64,000 bases of DNA from Paramoeba atlantica (Eukaryota > Discosea), in contig CDRNVI010000016.1 in NCBI GenBank assembly GCA_977017575.1, positions 62,001-126,000 of the forward strand. The letters run 5' to 3'. Shown in pieces: positions 9,711 to 19,142 of this stretch. Both the position numbers and the translations under genes were made by a program. Under the pieces are notes generated by a model that did no database searches, was not told the DNA's origin, and was given only the letters and a program-made list of their open reading frames with translations. Numbering within the stretch: the first letter of the stretch is position 1; each line of letters opens with the position of its first letter.

Positions 9711-10850
9711 ATGACTTCATCGACGCGTTCTTTACGGAATTTACGGAGTGTGTCACCCGTTGCAGACGAGCTCGCGCCTACCGAGCCGCTGCCTGCACAG
9801 GCTTTGAATCAACTATGCACGGTTGTGAGAGAAAAGTTACTTGTTGCTCAAGGTGAAAGACCAAGTGTAAGAGTTCGTGCGGTATTTCGCAGGAAGGATG
9901 AACCGAACGAGCCCACACAGATGCTGGAGGGGAAGATACGAAAGGAAGGATTGGAGTTGTGGGGGGTATGGTCCGACGAGCCAAATAAGGAGTATCCCTT
10001 TCCCTACAGCGAGTTGAACTATTATCGAGTTGACATTCAGGACGAAATGCGTATTACGGAATCCGAAAACTTGCGTACTTCTAATGATCCGACTGCGGTA
10101 TTACCGCGAACACAGACTATGACATCTCGAGTTCCACGTCCGGTGACTACTACTGACCATGGAGAACAGGGATTGCCAGGAGACCTTTCTGCTAGTGAAA
10201 CGACGCCCCCCATTCTTGATCCCAATGCACTGGACCCGTACGAACCAATCACTTACGAACCATGGCTTCTAACATTGGATGAGGGTGGCTTTCGTACCCG
10301 AGACTTAATGCGCGAGTTGCGTGACGCTCCCGAGTTTGGATTAAGGGTCAATCAGTTCTTCCAGGATCGTTCTTTTGTGAAACAACAGGAGCGGAATTTT
10401 ACGGGGATCTTTTGCAAGTGGATCGTATTGGCCCGTCAGACGCCCGGATGGAATCAGGGGGCTTTTATAGAAATGGGAAGAGCCATTGTTCAGATGCTTC
10501 GGGATGCATACTGGCGTGCACGTCGTGTTGATGTAGAGTTGGTCCACGAAAAATTACAGAAGGAGGTTCGGCCGAACGATAAATTTTACCATCACGTAAG
10601 CGATCAGCTTGCTGAACGACAGAAGCACTATGCTCGCGCGTACACGACCTACACGGCGCAATCTACGGCAGCTCGTTCGTATCCTCAAGATTCGGGGTTT
10701 ACCCGACCACCTACAACATTTCGCAGAGGAGGGCTTTGCTTCGGATGTCGCTCGCCTGACCACATGTGGCGGAACTGCCCAAAACGCTTCCAACAGCCGG
10801 ATTTTCGTTCAAGGGTGGCTGGCCCTGCGCACAGCGGCAAGAACTTCTGA
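9711..10850 (+). CDS. Gag-like protein of YR element D1
   Basis: First gene of the element, about 380 residues from the ATG at 9711. The C-terminal zinc knuckle CFGCRSPDHMWRNC (C-x2-C-x4-H-x4-C) is the gag hallmark. The middle block (YEPWLLTLDE, then RDLMRELRDAPEFG) is shared with the homologue at 20730. It would bind element RNA in a particle. It shares its reading frame with the YR gene downstream. Confidence 0.8.
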   Translation: MTSSTRSLRNLRSVSPVADELAPTEPLPAQALNQLCTVVREKLLVAQGERPSVRVRAVFRRKDEPNEPTQMLEGKIRKEGLELWGVWSDEPNKEYPFPYSELNYYRVDIQDEMRITESENLRTSNDPTAVLPRTQTMTSRVPRPVTTTDHGEQGLPGDLSASETTPPILDPNALDPYEPITYEPWLLTLDEGGFRTRDLMRELRDAPEFGLRVNQFFQDRSFVKQQERNFTGIFCKWIVLARQTPGWNQGAFIEMGRAIVQMLRDAYWRARRVDVELVHEKLQKEVRPNDKFYHHVSDQLAERQKHYARAYTTYTAQSTAARSYPQDSGFTRPPTTFRRGGLCFGCRSPDHMWRNCPKRFQQPDFRSRVAGPAHSGKNF

Positions 10851-13549
10851 CAAAGTCCCACCCAAACGGCCAGTACAATCAGTTTCAAAAGAGGCAGTAT
10901 AACAATAATGCCAGTATCAAAGAGGAGGAAACTACAAACCGAAGATTCAAACCGCCAAGCTGGGAAGGTCCACAGTGTTGTAAACTTGAAAGGGAGAATA
11001 TTACGCTCCGGGCACGTTTACGGGGGAACGCTAAGCGTTCAAACAACACCGGAAAGAATGGAATTATTGCGACTATTGATGGGGGTCACACATATGACCG
11101 ACGAAATACGGACTGCTATGGATGCCATGTCCGAAATGTGGAGCAATGCGACATGGCAGAGCCGCGCGAGGCTGTGGGAGCGAGTGAACGCATTTTGCAA
11201 GGGGAAGGGAATAACGCTCAACGCGATACACGCAGTAACGTTTCTGGCGAGTATGAACATCAGAGCGCAGGGAAAGATTACATACGCGCGAAGTCTCGCT
11301 ACGTTGTTAAACCTCGCGGGCACGGAAACGAATCCGCTGAAATTCTATATAAAGTCGCTCCTAGCGGAGGGGGCGGCCGAGCCAGTGCGGCAAATGAAAC
11401 CGTTGACCCCCGAGTTACTCCATCGACTTTGGCGACATCTCCCAAGGAGCGAAAAACATACCTTACTGCTCTCCTGGAAAGCAGCAAGTCGGTGGACCGA
11501 AACAGCAAGTTTGACAAAAGCGCAATTTCACGAGGTAACACCCCACCGAATAGTTATCTGGTGGGGCAGGAACACGAAAACGTCTCGATTAAATCCTTTC
11601 CGCCCTTCCATGTACACGGTGATAGAGGGACAGGGAACCAGGCAACTATACGAGTATATCAACCGATTGTGGCAGTGGGAACCCATGTCTCGGACCCCAG
11701 TATCCCAGGTCGACAGCAGAATTCGAGATATTCTAGGAAAGGGGTACGGAACGCACTCGGCGAAAAGGGGGGCAATAACACAACTGTTCGCCGAAGTGGT
11801 AAAAGGGACTCTCCGTCTAGACGAGGTACAACACCTAGCCAAACACCAGGCCCTGGAATCCCTGCTACGCTACAACGCAGATCCCGTGACGACGGCATTA
11901 GCATTGGGGACACAAAATGCGACAAAGAAATTAAGAATTATTTAGATCCCGAAGTGCTATTTTGCAAGTTTTTGAAAGATGTGCCACATGAAAAGGTAAG
12001 ACACACGATTACGAGATCGAGAAGAACTTCGAGAGTCGCACAAGGGGAGGAGCTAAAGCTTCCGTTACACGTGAAGAAAGGTATTCCTAACATAGAGTTA
12101 GGAGATGTTAAGGAGATGATGAATAATCAGACTCGTCAGCGCTTCGAGGACACGTGGTCAAAATTGACAGCATTGCCGGAAAGTCCGAGTCCGGCACCAA
12201 AAAGCAAATCGTTTTTGAATACAAGAGATATTACAGAGCTGGTGGACGCAAGTTTTATTTCGAAGGTATCACGCGAACAAGAAGCGAAAAGTCCCACGAT
12301 GGAATATGTAGTACCGTTTACTGTAGTAGAACCGGCCGAAAATGCCGCCGAACGTCGTCGATTTATCGCCTGGACCCAATCTGATAATGTGCGTGTGAAA
12401 GAGACGTACAAACCCCATGTTCCGGTTAAGCATGCAGCCTTTTACCTCCATCGAGCTCGCCAGCAGTCGGCGGTGAAGAGGGATTTGGCATGCGGCTTCT
12501 TTCAAGTAAACATTCCTGCAGCGAGCCGAGCAAAGTTTCGCTTTACAAATCAGGACGGGGTCCTATATCAAATGAATGTAATGCCTATGGGGCATCGCTG
12601 TGCACCAGAACTGATGCACACGATCACATCGACCATTGCTGGGGACCCAAATTACTGCACTAGGAAATCCGCTTTTGTACATCCTGGTCTTGATGTCTAT
12701 ATAGACGGAATTCGTTATGCCGCAGACGATCAAGTAACAAAGAAATATGCCGAGTTTATTGATGCGCGTGCGTTGAAGGTGAATGCCCTTTTTAAGGACG
12801 TTGGTACCCCTCCGTTACAAAATTATACGTTTAATGGGGTGAATTATCATCATCGATTGGGGAAGGTCGCTCTTGGACCAAAAATTACGAAAAGGTTGCA
12901 ATTGGATGACTATATGAATGGAACTTATTCCGGATTGGAGGCAGGGGTTGGGAGGCTTATTTTTGGTTCGGCCGTGATGGGAATCGGGATCCCGCAGTAC
13001 CACATGCAATTGAAAATAGTACGCCGACGGATAAATAATTTAAATCGAGACCCGACGTTAGGGGACAAACTCGTTCCACTTCCTTTTGGGGTCCGAAGAA
13101 CCCTTTGTGAGTGGCGGGATGCTTTGATCCACCGTTCCCCCGTTGAACCCGTGCGGCATCCAGATACCGTCCCTCATTGCCATATCCTGTGCACCGATGC
13201 GTCTTCTACAGGCTGGGGGGCAGTTCTATATTTGGACTACGGGCAAGTGTGTTGCACGGGAGCTTCATGGCCTGTTGGATTTGATTACGAGGTAAATCGA
13301 GCGGAAACACGAGCGGTGAGATTAGCATTTCAAAAGTATGGACACTTTTTTAATAGGGACACATGTGTGGATTTGTTTGTGGACAATACTTCCTGCCTGG
13401 CTGCCATAAATAGGAGAATGTCCCGTTCAGATGGGATCACAGCGGAATTGTGCGGGTTATTAAAATTCCTCCAACGTAACGGCATAGCAGTGCAGGCGCG
13501 TTATATAACTTCAAAGGACAATCCAGCGGATCCGTATAGCAGATTATGA
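10766..13549 (+). CDS. RT/RNase H frame of YR element D1 (overlaps gag end and YR gene)
   Basis: The RT/RNase H region proper begins near 11950 (conserved PLHVKKGIPNIEL) and runs through NVMPMGHRCAPE, an RNase H (CTDASSTGWGAVLYLD, EVNRAETRAV, LFVDNTSC) and the end motif DNPADPYSRL. The frame stays open upstream across the whole YR gene and into the end of gag, in the -1 register. D2 shows the same layout. A long YR/RT overlap is also reported for DIRS1. No ATG is evident at the upstream edge, so the translation start is unknown. Confidence 0.72.
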   Translation: MAELPKTLPTAGFSFKGGWPCAQRQELLTKSHPNGQYNQFQKRQYNNNASIKEEETTNRRFKPPSWEGPQCCKLERENITLRARLRGNAKRSNNTGKNGIIATIDGGHTYDRRNTDCYGCHVRNVEQCDMAEPREAVGASERILQGEGNNAQRDTRSNVSGEYEHQSAGKDYIRAKSRYVVKPRGHGNESAEILYKVAPSGGGGRASAANETVDPRVTPSTLATSPKERKTYLTALLESSKSVDRNSKFDKSAISRGNTPPNSYLVGQEHENVSIKSFPPFHVHGDRGTGNQATIRVYQPIVAVGTHVSDPSIPGRQQNSRYSRKGVRNALGEKGGNNTTVRRSGKRDSPSRRGTTPSQTPGPGIPATLQRRSRDDGISIGDTKCDKEIKNYLDPEVLFCKFLKDVPHEKVRHTITRSRRTSRVAQGEELKLPLHVKKGIPNIELGDVKEMMNNQTRQRFEDTWSKLTALPESPSPAPKSKSFLNTRDITELVDASFISKVSREQEAKSPTMEYVVPFTVVEPAENAAERRRFIAWTQSDNVRVKETYKPHVPVKHAAFYLHRARQQSAVKRDLACGFFQVNIPAASRAKFRFTNQDGVLYQMNVMPMGHRCAPELMHTITSTIAGDPNYCTRKSAFVHPGLDVYIDGIRYAADDQVTKKYAEFIDARALKVNALFKDVGTPPLQNYTFNGVNYHHRLGKVALGPKITKRLQLDDYMNGTYSGLEAGVGRLIFGSAVMGIGIPQYHMQLKIVRRRINNLNRDPTLGDKLVPLPFGVRRTLCEWRDALIHRSPVEPVRHPDTVPHCHILCTDASSTGWGAVLYLDYGQVCCTGASWPVGFDYEVNRAETRAVRLAFQKYGHFFNRDTCVDLFVDNTSCLAAINRRMSRSDGITAELCGLLKFLQRNGIAVQARYITSKDNPADPYSRL
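10908..11945 (+). CDS. Tyrosine recombinase of YR element D1
   Basis: About 345 residues. The C-terminal catalytic part shows GTHSAKRGA (the H-x-x-R-type box), HLAKHQ and LLRYNAD with the candidate nucleophile Tyr. The N-terminal part (MWSNATWQSRARLWERV, later YARSLATLLNL) matches the core-binding half of the D2 homologue. The enzyme would integrate a circular cDNA by site-specific recombination, consistent with split direct repeats instead of LTRs. It lies wholly inside the open RT frame. Confidence 0.82.
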   Translation: MPVSKRRKLQTEDSNRQAGKVHSVVNLKGRILRSGHVYGGTLSVQTTPERMELLRLLMGVTHMTDEIRTAMDAMSEMWSNATWQSRARLWERVNAFCKGKGITLNAIHAVTFLASMNIRAQGKITYARSLATLLNLAGTETNPLKFYIKSLLAEGAAEPVRQMKPLTPELLHRLWRHLPRSEKHTLLLSWKAASRWTETASLTKAQFHEVTPHRIVIWWGRNTKTSRLNPFRPSMYTVIEGQGTRQLYEYINRLWQWEPMSRTPVSQVDSRIRDILGKGYGTHSAKRGAITQLFAEVVKGTLRLDEVQHLAKHQALESLLRYNADPVTTALALGTQNATKKLRII

Positions 13550-13590
13550 TTTTATATAGTCGGATATACAGTACTGTAAACACAGGGAAT

Positions 13591-13995
13591 CTGCGAAAGC
13601 ACCAAGAATCTGCGAAGGATGCAATAAGATATACCTCCCAGAAGGAATGCCTATCGATCGCAGGAATGGACCCACTCCAGCCACAAATAGATGCCCGAAG
13701 TTTACTGTTTGCTGGACACGTCGCAAGAATGGGTCCAGATAGATTCCCGAACAGAGTGTTATTCGGCAAATATCGATCAACTCAAAATAGAGGAAATACA
13801 TATAAACGAAGCCTGCCATGCTATAGTAGAAGCCTTGTAGCTGCACTGGAAAGAGTTGGGATAACAACAGATTGCTCATGGAAACTGAAAGCCCAGAATA
13901 AAAAAAGTTGGATAAAGATAATAGATGAATATAGAAAGAGCACGAAAACCCAAACGTTAAACAAAGGTAATAAAAAATCATTCTCAAGGAACTAA
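13591..13995 (+). CDS. LINE ORF C-terminus (RTE-like tail), truncated
   Basis: Only the protein's C-terminal region is left. The block LLFAGHVARMGPDRFPNRVLFGKY resembles the W/AGH-x2-RM-x3-R-x-P tail common after the RT in RTE- and CR1-like LINEs. It aligns along its length with 54784-55239. The 5' edge is the insertion junction, so no start codon is expected. It cannot encode an active enzyme. Confidence 0.75.
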   Translation: MRKHQESAKDAIRYTSQKECLSIAGMDPLQPQIDARSLLFAGHVARMGPDRFPNRVLFGKYRSTQNRGNTYKRSLPCYSRSLVAALERVGITTDCSWKLKAQNKKSWIKIIDEYRKSTKTQTLNKGNKKSFSRN

Positions 13996-14555
13996 AACTG
14001 TGTGAACGCTAGACCCTGTAATGGATAGGCCTGAAATGCACCCTGAAGATGAGCCCCTAAGGGGAACTTCATACCGCTTTTCGGGTTGGGTACCGCTCAT
14101 CTGCGGCTTGCAACTGACCCATTAAAACGGGGTTAGGGTCAGAATTCGGAGAGATAGGAGCTCTTTGAAGCCGAAGTTTAGCCCGTTGAAGCTGAGGAGC
14201 CAAGGCCACTCGGGGGTATAACACCCTAGAAGACTTGGTCCATTGAAGCTGAGGAGTCTAAACTGTTGAAGCTGAGACTCAACGCTCCCGAACTATGCCA
14301 GCAAGCAGTAGTGGGCGGCTACTCCGGGGGAGGCCACTCTCGGTCCTGCGGAACATACTTATGTAGTCCTTGGATTTGCATGCTGTCCTTGGATTTGAAT
14401 GTCTCAACCTGAAAGGGTTAAGATAGTTCAGCGGACAAGGTGGATGAAAATCCACCTTTGAGTGATAGCCTCCCCCAAAGCTACCTCGGCTTACTCCGGG
14501 GAGGCAACATCCCCAATGGGATAGAAAGCCTAACAACATTCAACATTCAACATTC
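13996..14555 (+). other. Structured LINE 3' UTR with TTGAAGCTGAGG repeats
   Basis: Non-coding. About four spaced variants of CGTTGAAGCTGAGG lie between 14165 and 14280, followed by stem-loops and a GGGGAGGCAACATCC box just before the CATTCAA tail. Copies at 48.72 and 55.26 kb keep the repeats and the box but end in different short tails. The conserved box is a likely RT recognition site (inferred). Confidence 0.6.
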
Positions 14556-14568
14556 AAACACAGGGAAT

Positions 14569-15426
14569 TAGATATCACACCAAAAAAAAAAAAAAAAAAC
14601 TTATTTATATAGATAGAATCATCAAAAAAAAAAAAAAAAAAAATAATGTTTTAGTTTACTGGCAGGTGAAATCGAATAATCCATGAGGGTAGTAGGCGAC
14701 TCTTATGGTGTTTTCGACTCGCGTTTGGGTATATAGGAACTGGCGAGTGGGTGGTCCCCGCGTGGTACTACCCGATCGCAAGGTATAGGACAGTGATTGG
14801 TTGGAAGTTATGATTTATATGAAGGGACGTCCCAGTGAAAAAACTATTTTATCTTTGGATTGGATTACACGAGTTCAAAGTGTTATTAGTAATATGTGCA
14901 GAAGGAAATATGCGCTGGTGAAACGAATATGTTATTGTGCAGTATCTTTCTATTTATTACAAATACGATGATGAACAATTCTTATAGTTTACGAAAAGAA
15001 TTGTTTGAAGAGGATTTGCAGGTTTTCTATATTATAGAGGGTATGTGTGGCCCTACGGGGCACATAATAATATTTTATTATGATCTATTAATATGTGATA
15101 AATATGTGTATAGAAAAATTACAATTGTCACCTTGTAGTTTGTTTTTCACTCCCTATTCGCGTAAGGAAAGTTGCCCCGCCCACCATCCCCCAAACCACT
15201 CCCCGCGTGGTACTACCCGATCGCAAGGTATAGGACAGTGATTGGTTGGAAGTTATGATTTATATGAAGGGACGTCCCAGTGAAAAAACTATTTTATCTT
15301 TGGATTGGATTACACGAGTTCAAAGTGTTATTAGTAATATGTGCAGAAGGAAATATGCGCTGGTGAAACGAATATGTTATTGTGCAGTATCTTTCTATTT
15401 ATTACAAATACGATGATGAACAATTC
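14569..15426 (+). repeat. 3' region and split direct repeats of YR element D1
   Basis: Two long A-tracts (14582-14599, 14624-14643) follow the RT gene; the TAGAATCATC plus A-run is also present in D2 at 24597. Then come B1 (14756-14981), A2 (14982-15176), a linker CCGCCCACCATCCCCCAAAC.. and B2 (15201-15426). The A repeat holds the hairpin GGCCCTACGGGGC. B1 and B2 are identical by eye. Confidence 0.8.
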
Positions 15427-16482
15427 GTGTCTTCAGTTGCTTTTGCTGCAGAGACGGATCGTTGGCTACCGTCAGATGCAGAAGGATTCTCTTCCGCAGT
15501 CCTGGACATCAATCGCCGGAGCGGAGGCCCCGTAGTTGATCCGGACACGGGAAGAGCATTAGAGGAGATCAGCTCCCCTTTTCCGACAGGATCTAGTCAA
15601 AGTACAGAAACGGACAATTCTTGCACCCCCCGTCAACGTGCCTTGAGTGACGCAATCTCGGCGCACGAATTTTCATGTGCGTACGCAGCGGCGGACAGTA
15701 GCACTCGCGCGAGGTACACCTCTCAGACTGGAGATGGGGCCAGCAGCTGGGCATTTTGCATCCCATCAACAGAGCTTGGCCACGCTTACACACCCACAGA
15801 ATTCCGCGCCCTCTCCAGGTGGTGGTTAGGTGCCAAGGTCTACAACGAGTTGAGCACGTGCCCAATTAACACATGCCAACAACCTCTCGACCTCGAAGGA
15901 AACCATGCAGTGTCTTGCAAAAGTGGGAATGGACTGATCTCCCGCCACAATGCGCTCATTACACAATTCACCGACACGTGCTCCAAGGCGAATTTATCAC
16001 CTTCACGTGAGGTAAGCCTGGGGAACCTAGGGCCTGGCGGCTGTCCCACGAGGCCGGGCGATGTCTTTATTCCGGGCTATGAGAAAGCTCAAGGTCTGGT
16101 GCTTGATTTTGCTGTCACCCACGTTCAGCAACCTAAATACACGGACTTAGTCCGCAACGCTAACGGGGTGGCGGCAGGATCATTTGCGGAGCACTACGCC
16201 GCTTCTCACAAGGTGAAAGAGAGAGAGGAGGCGGAACAAGCAAAACATGTGTTTGTTGCCATGGTGGTAGAATCATATGGTGCTTGGAGTGCAAGTGCCC
16301 TATCAATCCTTAGATGGGTTGGGAAGCATCGCGCCTCATGTTCCCAGGGGACTCTATCTCAAGAAGCAGCTACCCGTCAGCTGCTTCAAGAGCTTAACCT
16401 CACCCTGATGCGTTCTCAATCGAGAATGCTTGTCTCACGCATGCCGGCTGAAGATCCACAACCGGCACTTATTTTGCAGTAG
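15427..16482 (+). CDS. REL LINE A2 ORF, piece 3: C-terminal finger and REL nuclease
   Basis: The family A frame resumes right after the YR element (VSSVAFAAETD). It has TEFRALSRWWLG, the CCHC finger (CPINTC, GNHAVSC), the REL box RPGDVFIP then LDFAVTHVQ, and the C-terminal RNANGVAAGSFAEHYA block. Catalytic Asp positions of the PD-(D/E)XK-like fold are present. It ends with TAG at 16480-16482. It is more diverged from copies A1/A3 than those are from each other. Confidence 0.87.
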   Translation: MSSVAFAAETDRWLPSDAEGFSSAVLDINRRSGGPVVDPDTGRALEEISSPFPTGSSQSTETDNSCTPRQRALSDAISAHEFSCAYAAADSSTRARYTSQTGDGASSWAFCIPSTELGHAYTPTEFRALSRWWLGAKVYNELSTCPINTCQQPLDLEGNHAVSCKSGNGLISRHNALITQFTDTCSKANLSPSREVSLGNLGPGGCPTRPGDVFIPGYEKAQGLVLDFAVTHVQQPKYTDLVRNANGVAAGSFAEHYAASHKVKEREEAEQAKHVFVAMVVESYGAWSASALSILRWVGKHRASCSQGTLSQEAATRQLLQELNLTLMRSQSRMLVSRMPAEDPQPALILQ

Positions 16483-16698
16483 CCTAAACCAAGGCTCGCG
16501 GATCCCGGCATGTTCGAAGGCTGAGGGTGCTGGTCTCGTCGACAGAGTCTATACTCACGCCTAGTCCGTCAGGTCTAGGTACCCCAAGTGAGGTAGTACA
16601 CGGGTAGTGAATCTCCTCCCCGTCGGCCAGCATCCTGTTTCGCGACCGTGTCGCTGTCGACACAGGCCCGCGCCTGCGCCCTCCCGTATAACAAGGGA
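16483..16698 (+). other. Family A 3' UTR, left part, up to the LINE insertion
   Basis: It has the same hairpins as 5723-6069. The UTR is cut at ATAACAAGGGA (16688-16698) and resumes after the same 11 bases at 27515-27525. These are the two TSD copies of the minus-strand LINE lying between. Confidence 0.82.
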
Positions 16699-16724
16699 AC
16701 AACAACAACAACAACAACAACAAC

Positions 16725-17156
16725 ACTGATATAATCAGTTAAGGGGTTAATATTTTCCCTTAAACATCTTCACACCTTAGATTAAAAACACTGACCACAC
16801 AACTGTTTGCCATATCTCAAATTTAATGTTTGTTTTAATGAGTCCTCGCATAATGATGAGTCTTTTCATTACAATAAACCAGGAAATGGAACCACCAACG
16901 CCCCTAGAGTTCAACGCAAATTGAAGGTATCAACTACTTGAGCGCTAAAATAAAACAATACAACTAACATATAAATATGAACATAAAACTTATAACCTTA
17001 TATATCTACAATAAATAATAAATATAGTAATAAGAATAAAAACAATCTGACAGAAAAAACATGAATAAGAACTGCTCGCCTTGTCCGGGCTACAAAATCG
17101 CTACTCAAAATTTGAAATTAGGGGGGGGAATATATTTCACAAGATTTCAAATACCA
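16725..17156 (-). other. AT-rich 3' UTR of the minus-strand LINE
   Basis: AT-rich non-coding sequence between the stop codon at 17157 and the GTT tail. No hairpin or further gene stands out. Confidence 0.6.
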
Positions 17157-18593
17157 TTAGTCACGTGAAACGCGTTCTGTAGAATGCTTTCTTTTTGTTT
17201 GTGGGCTTCGCAGCTTTGGTTTAATTTCACTTTTCCCGTCTATATTTGTCTGAGCCTTTTGGTTCTTGTTGTTTCGTTGAAGTTTTAGACGTTCTGGATC
17301 TTCGCTTCGCGTTCGTTTCGGAATATTATTCATCACGTCGTTTTTAGATGATTCCTTTGTTTTTACTTTGCTGTCACGTTTAGTTTGAAATTTTTCTTTT
17401 GGAGGATATTTTTCTTTTGAAGGATTGGGGTTCCTCTTTCCTGCTGGGTGATTGTCAATACCCTCACGGGTGCTAATTAGTCTCTTCCCTATCACATTTC
17501 CGGAGCATCGCCTATAAGTGACGGCGTTGGTGTGATCAAGTGTTCCTGCTTCCTTGGAAAGCCAATCCGCTATTTCATTATGGGGATTCCCCTCGTGGGC
17601 GCGAACTTTTACGCAAAACAAATTTTTCGATCCTGATTCAATTTTGATACAAATGTTGTACAGCTTTCGTAGGATTTCTGGATTTTGAAAGTCACTAAAC
17701 CCTATCAATCTATTGCGGTGCCTGTGGATGTGAAAAAATTCCCATATGTAATGCGAATCTGTGTGTACAACGATGTCTGTTCCATAATCTTGGGAAAATT
17801 GAAGTGCCTCAATCACCGCATAAAGTTCAACCGCTGTAATTGTACTTTCAATATCTTCCGGGGGCTTTTTGCTTACCATGACTTGATCAAAACCTTGTCC
17901 CAAAATATAAAACCCAGACCCACCTACAGATGCACCTTTCTTTGTGGATAGAGAACCATCTGTATATATATGCAATTCACCTTTACGCCGAGCGTATGGT
18001 TTGGGACCTTCTTCTACGAATTGTGACGCTTTTGTGTTAGTGATTGCAGAAATTTTTCTTTCCCATCCAGATTTATTGAACTGTGTGTATGAAGGTCTTG
18101 GCTCCAACCGATCGCGAAGTTGATCAACTTTCTTTGCCCATGACGTTCGACTTACTGGATAATACAGCATCTCTGCTGTACTTAAATTGAGATCTTCCGC
18201 GCATAATTCGGAGACTGATCTATTTTTACTGGAATCTTCATCGCGCCATGACATTGTATTACAGAAAACTGGTGAGTGTCGTACTAAATGCCCTATTAAA
18301 CTTGCTCGCTGACATTTAGAGACTGTACTGAGCTTGTTTTCTCCCTGATACAATGATTCAAGACGCATGCTTCGTTGACCGTCCCAGGATTTATGTACGC
18401 AGCACACTATTCGTCTCATTTTAGAAATTTCAGTGTCCATTTTCAGTAAATCGGAGGTCGAGATCTTCCACGTGCTACAACCATAGGAAATAACTGGCAT
18501 AACTAAAGTTTGAAATATACGAGTGCGGCAAAGAATTGAAAGAGGTGAGTTCCAAACTGGACGCAGCCTGTGCATAGTATACCACCCAAGTCT
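17157..18593 (-). CDS. Minus LINE ORF, piece 3: end of RT, RNase H, basic tail
   Basis: This holds the RT thumb and connection (GWYTMHRLRPVWNSPLS, VISYGCSTWK), then a complete RNase H: YTDGSLSTKKG (near residue 1152 of the whole protein), ITAVELYAVIEAL, VVHTDSHYIWEFF and AHEGNPHNEIADWLS. The D, E, D and H/D positions are all present. A Lys/Arg-rich tail precedes the stop. The piece adjoins the SINE's TSD (18579-18593) and continues upstream at 19143. Confidence 0.88.
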   Translation of the reverse strand, partial: RLGWYTMHRLRPVWNSPLSILCRTRIFQTLVMPVISYGCSTWKISTSDLLKMDTEISKMRRIVCCVHKSWDGQRSMRLESLYQGENKLSTVSKCQRASLIGHLVRHSPVFCNTMSWRDEDSSKNRSVSELCAEDLNLSTAEMLYYPVSRTSWAKKVDQLRDRLEPRPSYTQFNKSGWERKISAITNTKASQFVEEGPKPYARRKGELHIYTDGSLSTKKGASVGGSGFYILGQGFDQVMVSKKPPEDIESTITAVELYAVIEALQFSQDYGTDIVVHTDSHYIWEFFHIHRHRNRLIGFSDFQNPEILRKLYNICIKIESGSKNLFCVKVRAHEGNPHNEIADWLSKEAGTLDHTNAVTYRRCSGNVIGKRLISTREGIDNHPAGKRNPNPSKEKYPPKEKFQTKRDSKVKTKESSKNDVMNNIPKRTRSEDPERLKLQRNNKNQKAQTNIDGKSEIKPKLRSPQTKRKHSTERVSRD

Positions 18594-19127
18594 GGGCATC
18601 CGGCTTATGTCGGATGATGGGACTTAGCGATCCCAGCTTCCCGAGCTAACTCACCCGGCGTCGCATAACAAGACGCTAAAGAACTAGGGTGAATACGATG
18701 AATACAATATGGATGACACTACCCGGTGCCAGTAAAACGAGGCACTAAATAATTAGGGTGGATGTCATTCTGGCAACGTAGAATGGGTGGCACCGCCCGG
18801 TACCGAATATAACAAGGTACTAAGAAACTAGGGTGGGTGCCATTCGGGCTAATCTTTGGAATGTGTTTGTGTTTTTTTTATCCACCCTCAAAAGATAGAG
18901 TGGTTTTTTTTGGTCAAGGGGCGCCTTATTTGCATTACCTAAGGCGCAGGGGTATAGCGCACCCCACCTCCCTAGCTGTAACCTAACTCCTCTCCAAGCG
19001 GAGGTCAGCCGTAGCTTGCTATGGCTGGCTCTCCGGATACGTCGCAAGACGTATTCGGACTGCCCGTTTGGGGAGTTGAGGGGCCATAACTTTTCGGAGT
19101 CAAAAGGCCCAATACATCATCATCATC
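18594..19127 (+). mobile_element. Structured SINE-like retroposon, copy 2
   Basis: A 534-bp copy of the element at 8182, flanked by the 15-bp TSD ATACCACCCAAGTCT (18579-18593 and 19128-19142), with a CATCATCATC tail on the plus strand. The TSD differs from that of copy 1, so the two are independent insertions. No difference from copy 1 is visible in the body, so both moved recently. Hairpin motif units lie at about 18653, 18721 and 18796. Confidence 0.87.
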
Positions 19128-19142
19128 ATACCACCCAAGTCT

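Larger units (their letters stand above)
13591..14555 (+). mobile_element. 5'-truncated LINE with structured 3' UTR, inside YR element D1
   Basis: A 965-bp insert flanked by the 13-bp TSD AAACACAGGGAAT (13578-13590 and 14556-14568), ending in about three CATTCAA units. It holds the last 135 codons of a LINE ORF and a 560-bp 3' UTR with internal TTGAAGCTGAGG-type repeats (14165-14280) and several hairpins. The same UTR layout recurs at 48.72-49.14 and 55.26-55.72 kb. It inserted after D1 did. Confidence 0.85.
9693..15426 (+). mobile_element. YR retroelement D1 (PAT/DIRS-like), looks largely whole
   Basis: Tyrosine-recombinase retroelement inside LINE A2. Parts in order: gag-like gene, YR gene, RT/RNase H, an A-tract region, then split direct repeats: B1 14756-14981, A2 14982-15176, a 24-bp C-rich linker and B2 15201-15426. 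On the left only a short A piece is seen (9693-9709). B1 and B2 look identical, which suggests a young age. A LINE fragment (13591-14555) is nested inside, so this is a fossil with one insertion. The left/right arrangement is that known for PAT-type elements. Confidence 0.82.

Noticed and set aside
16699-16724. AAC microsatellite taken as an independent simple repeat
   Set aside because: It sits exactly between the TSD and the LINE 3' UTR on the minus strand, so it is the LINE's GTT tail.
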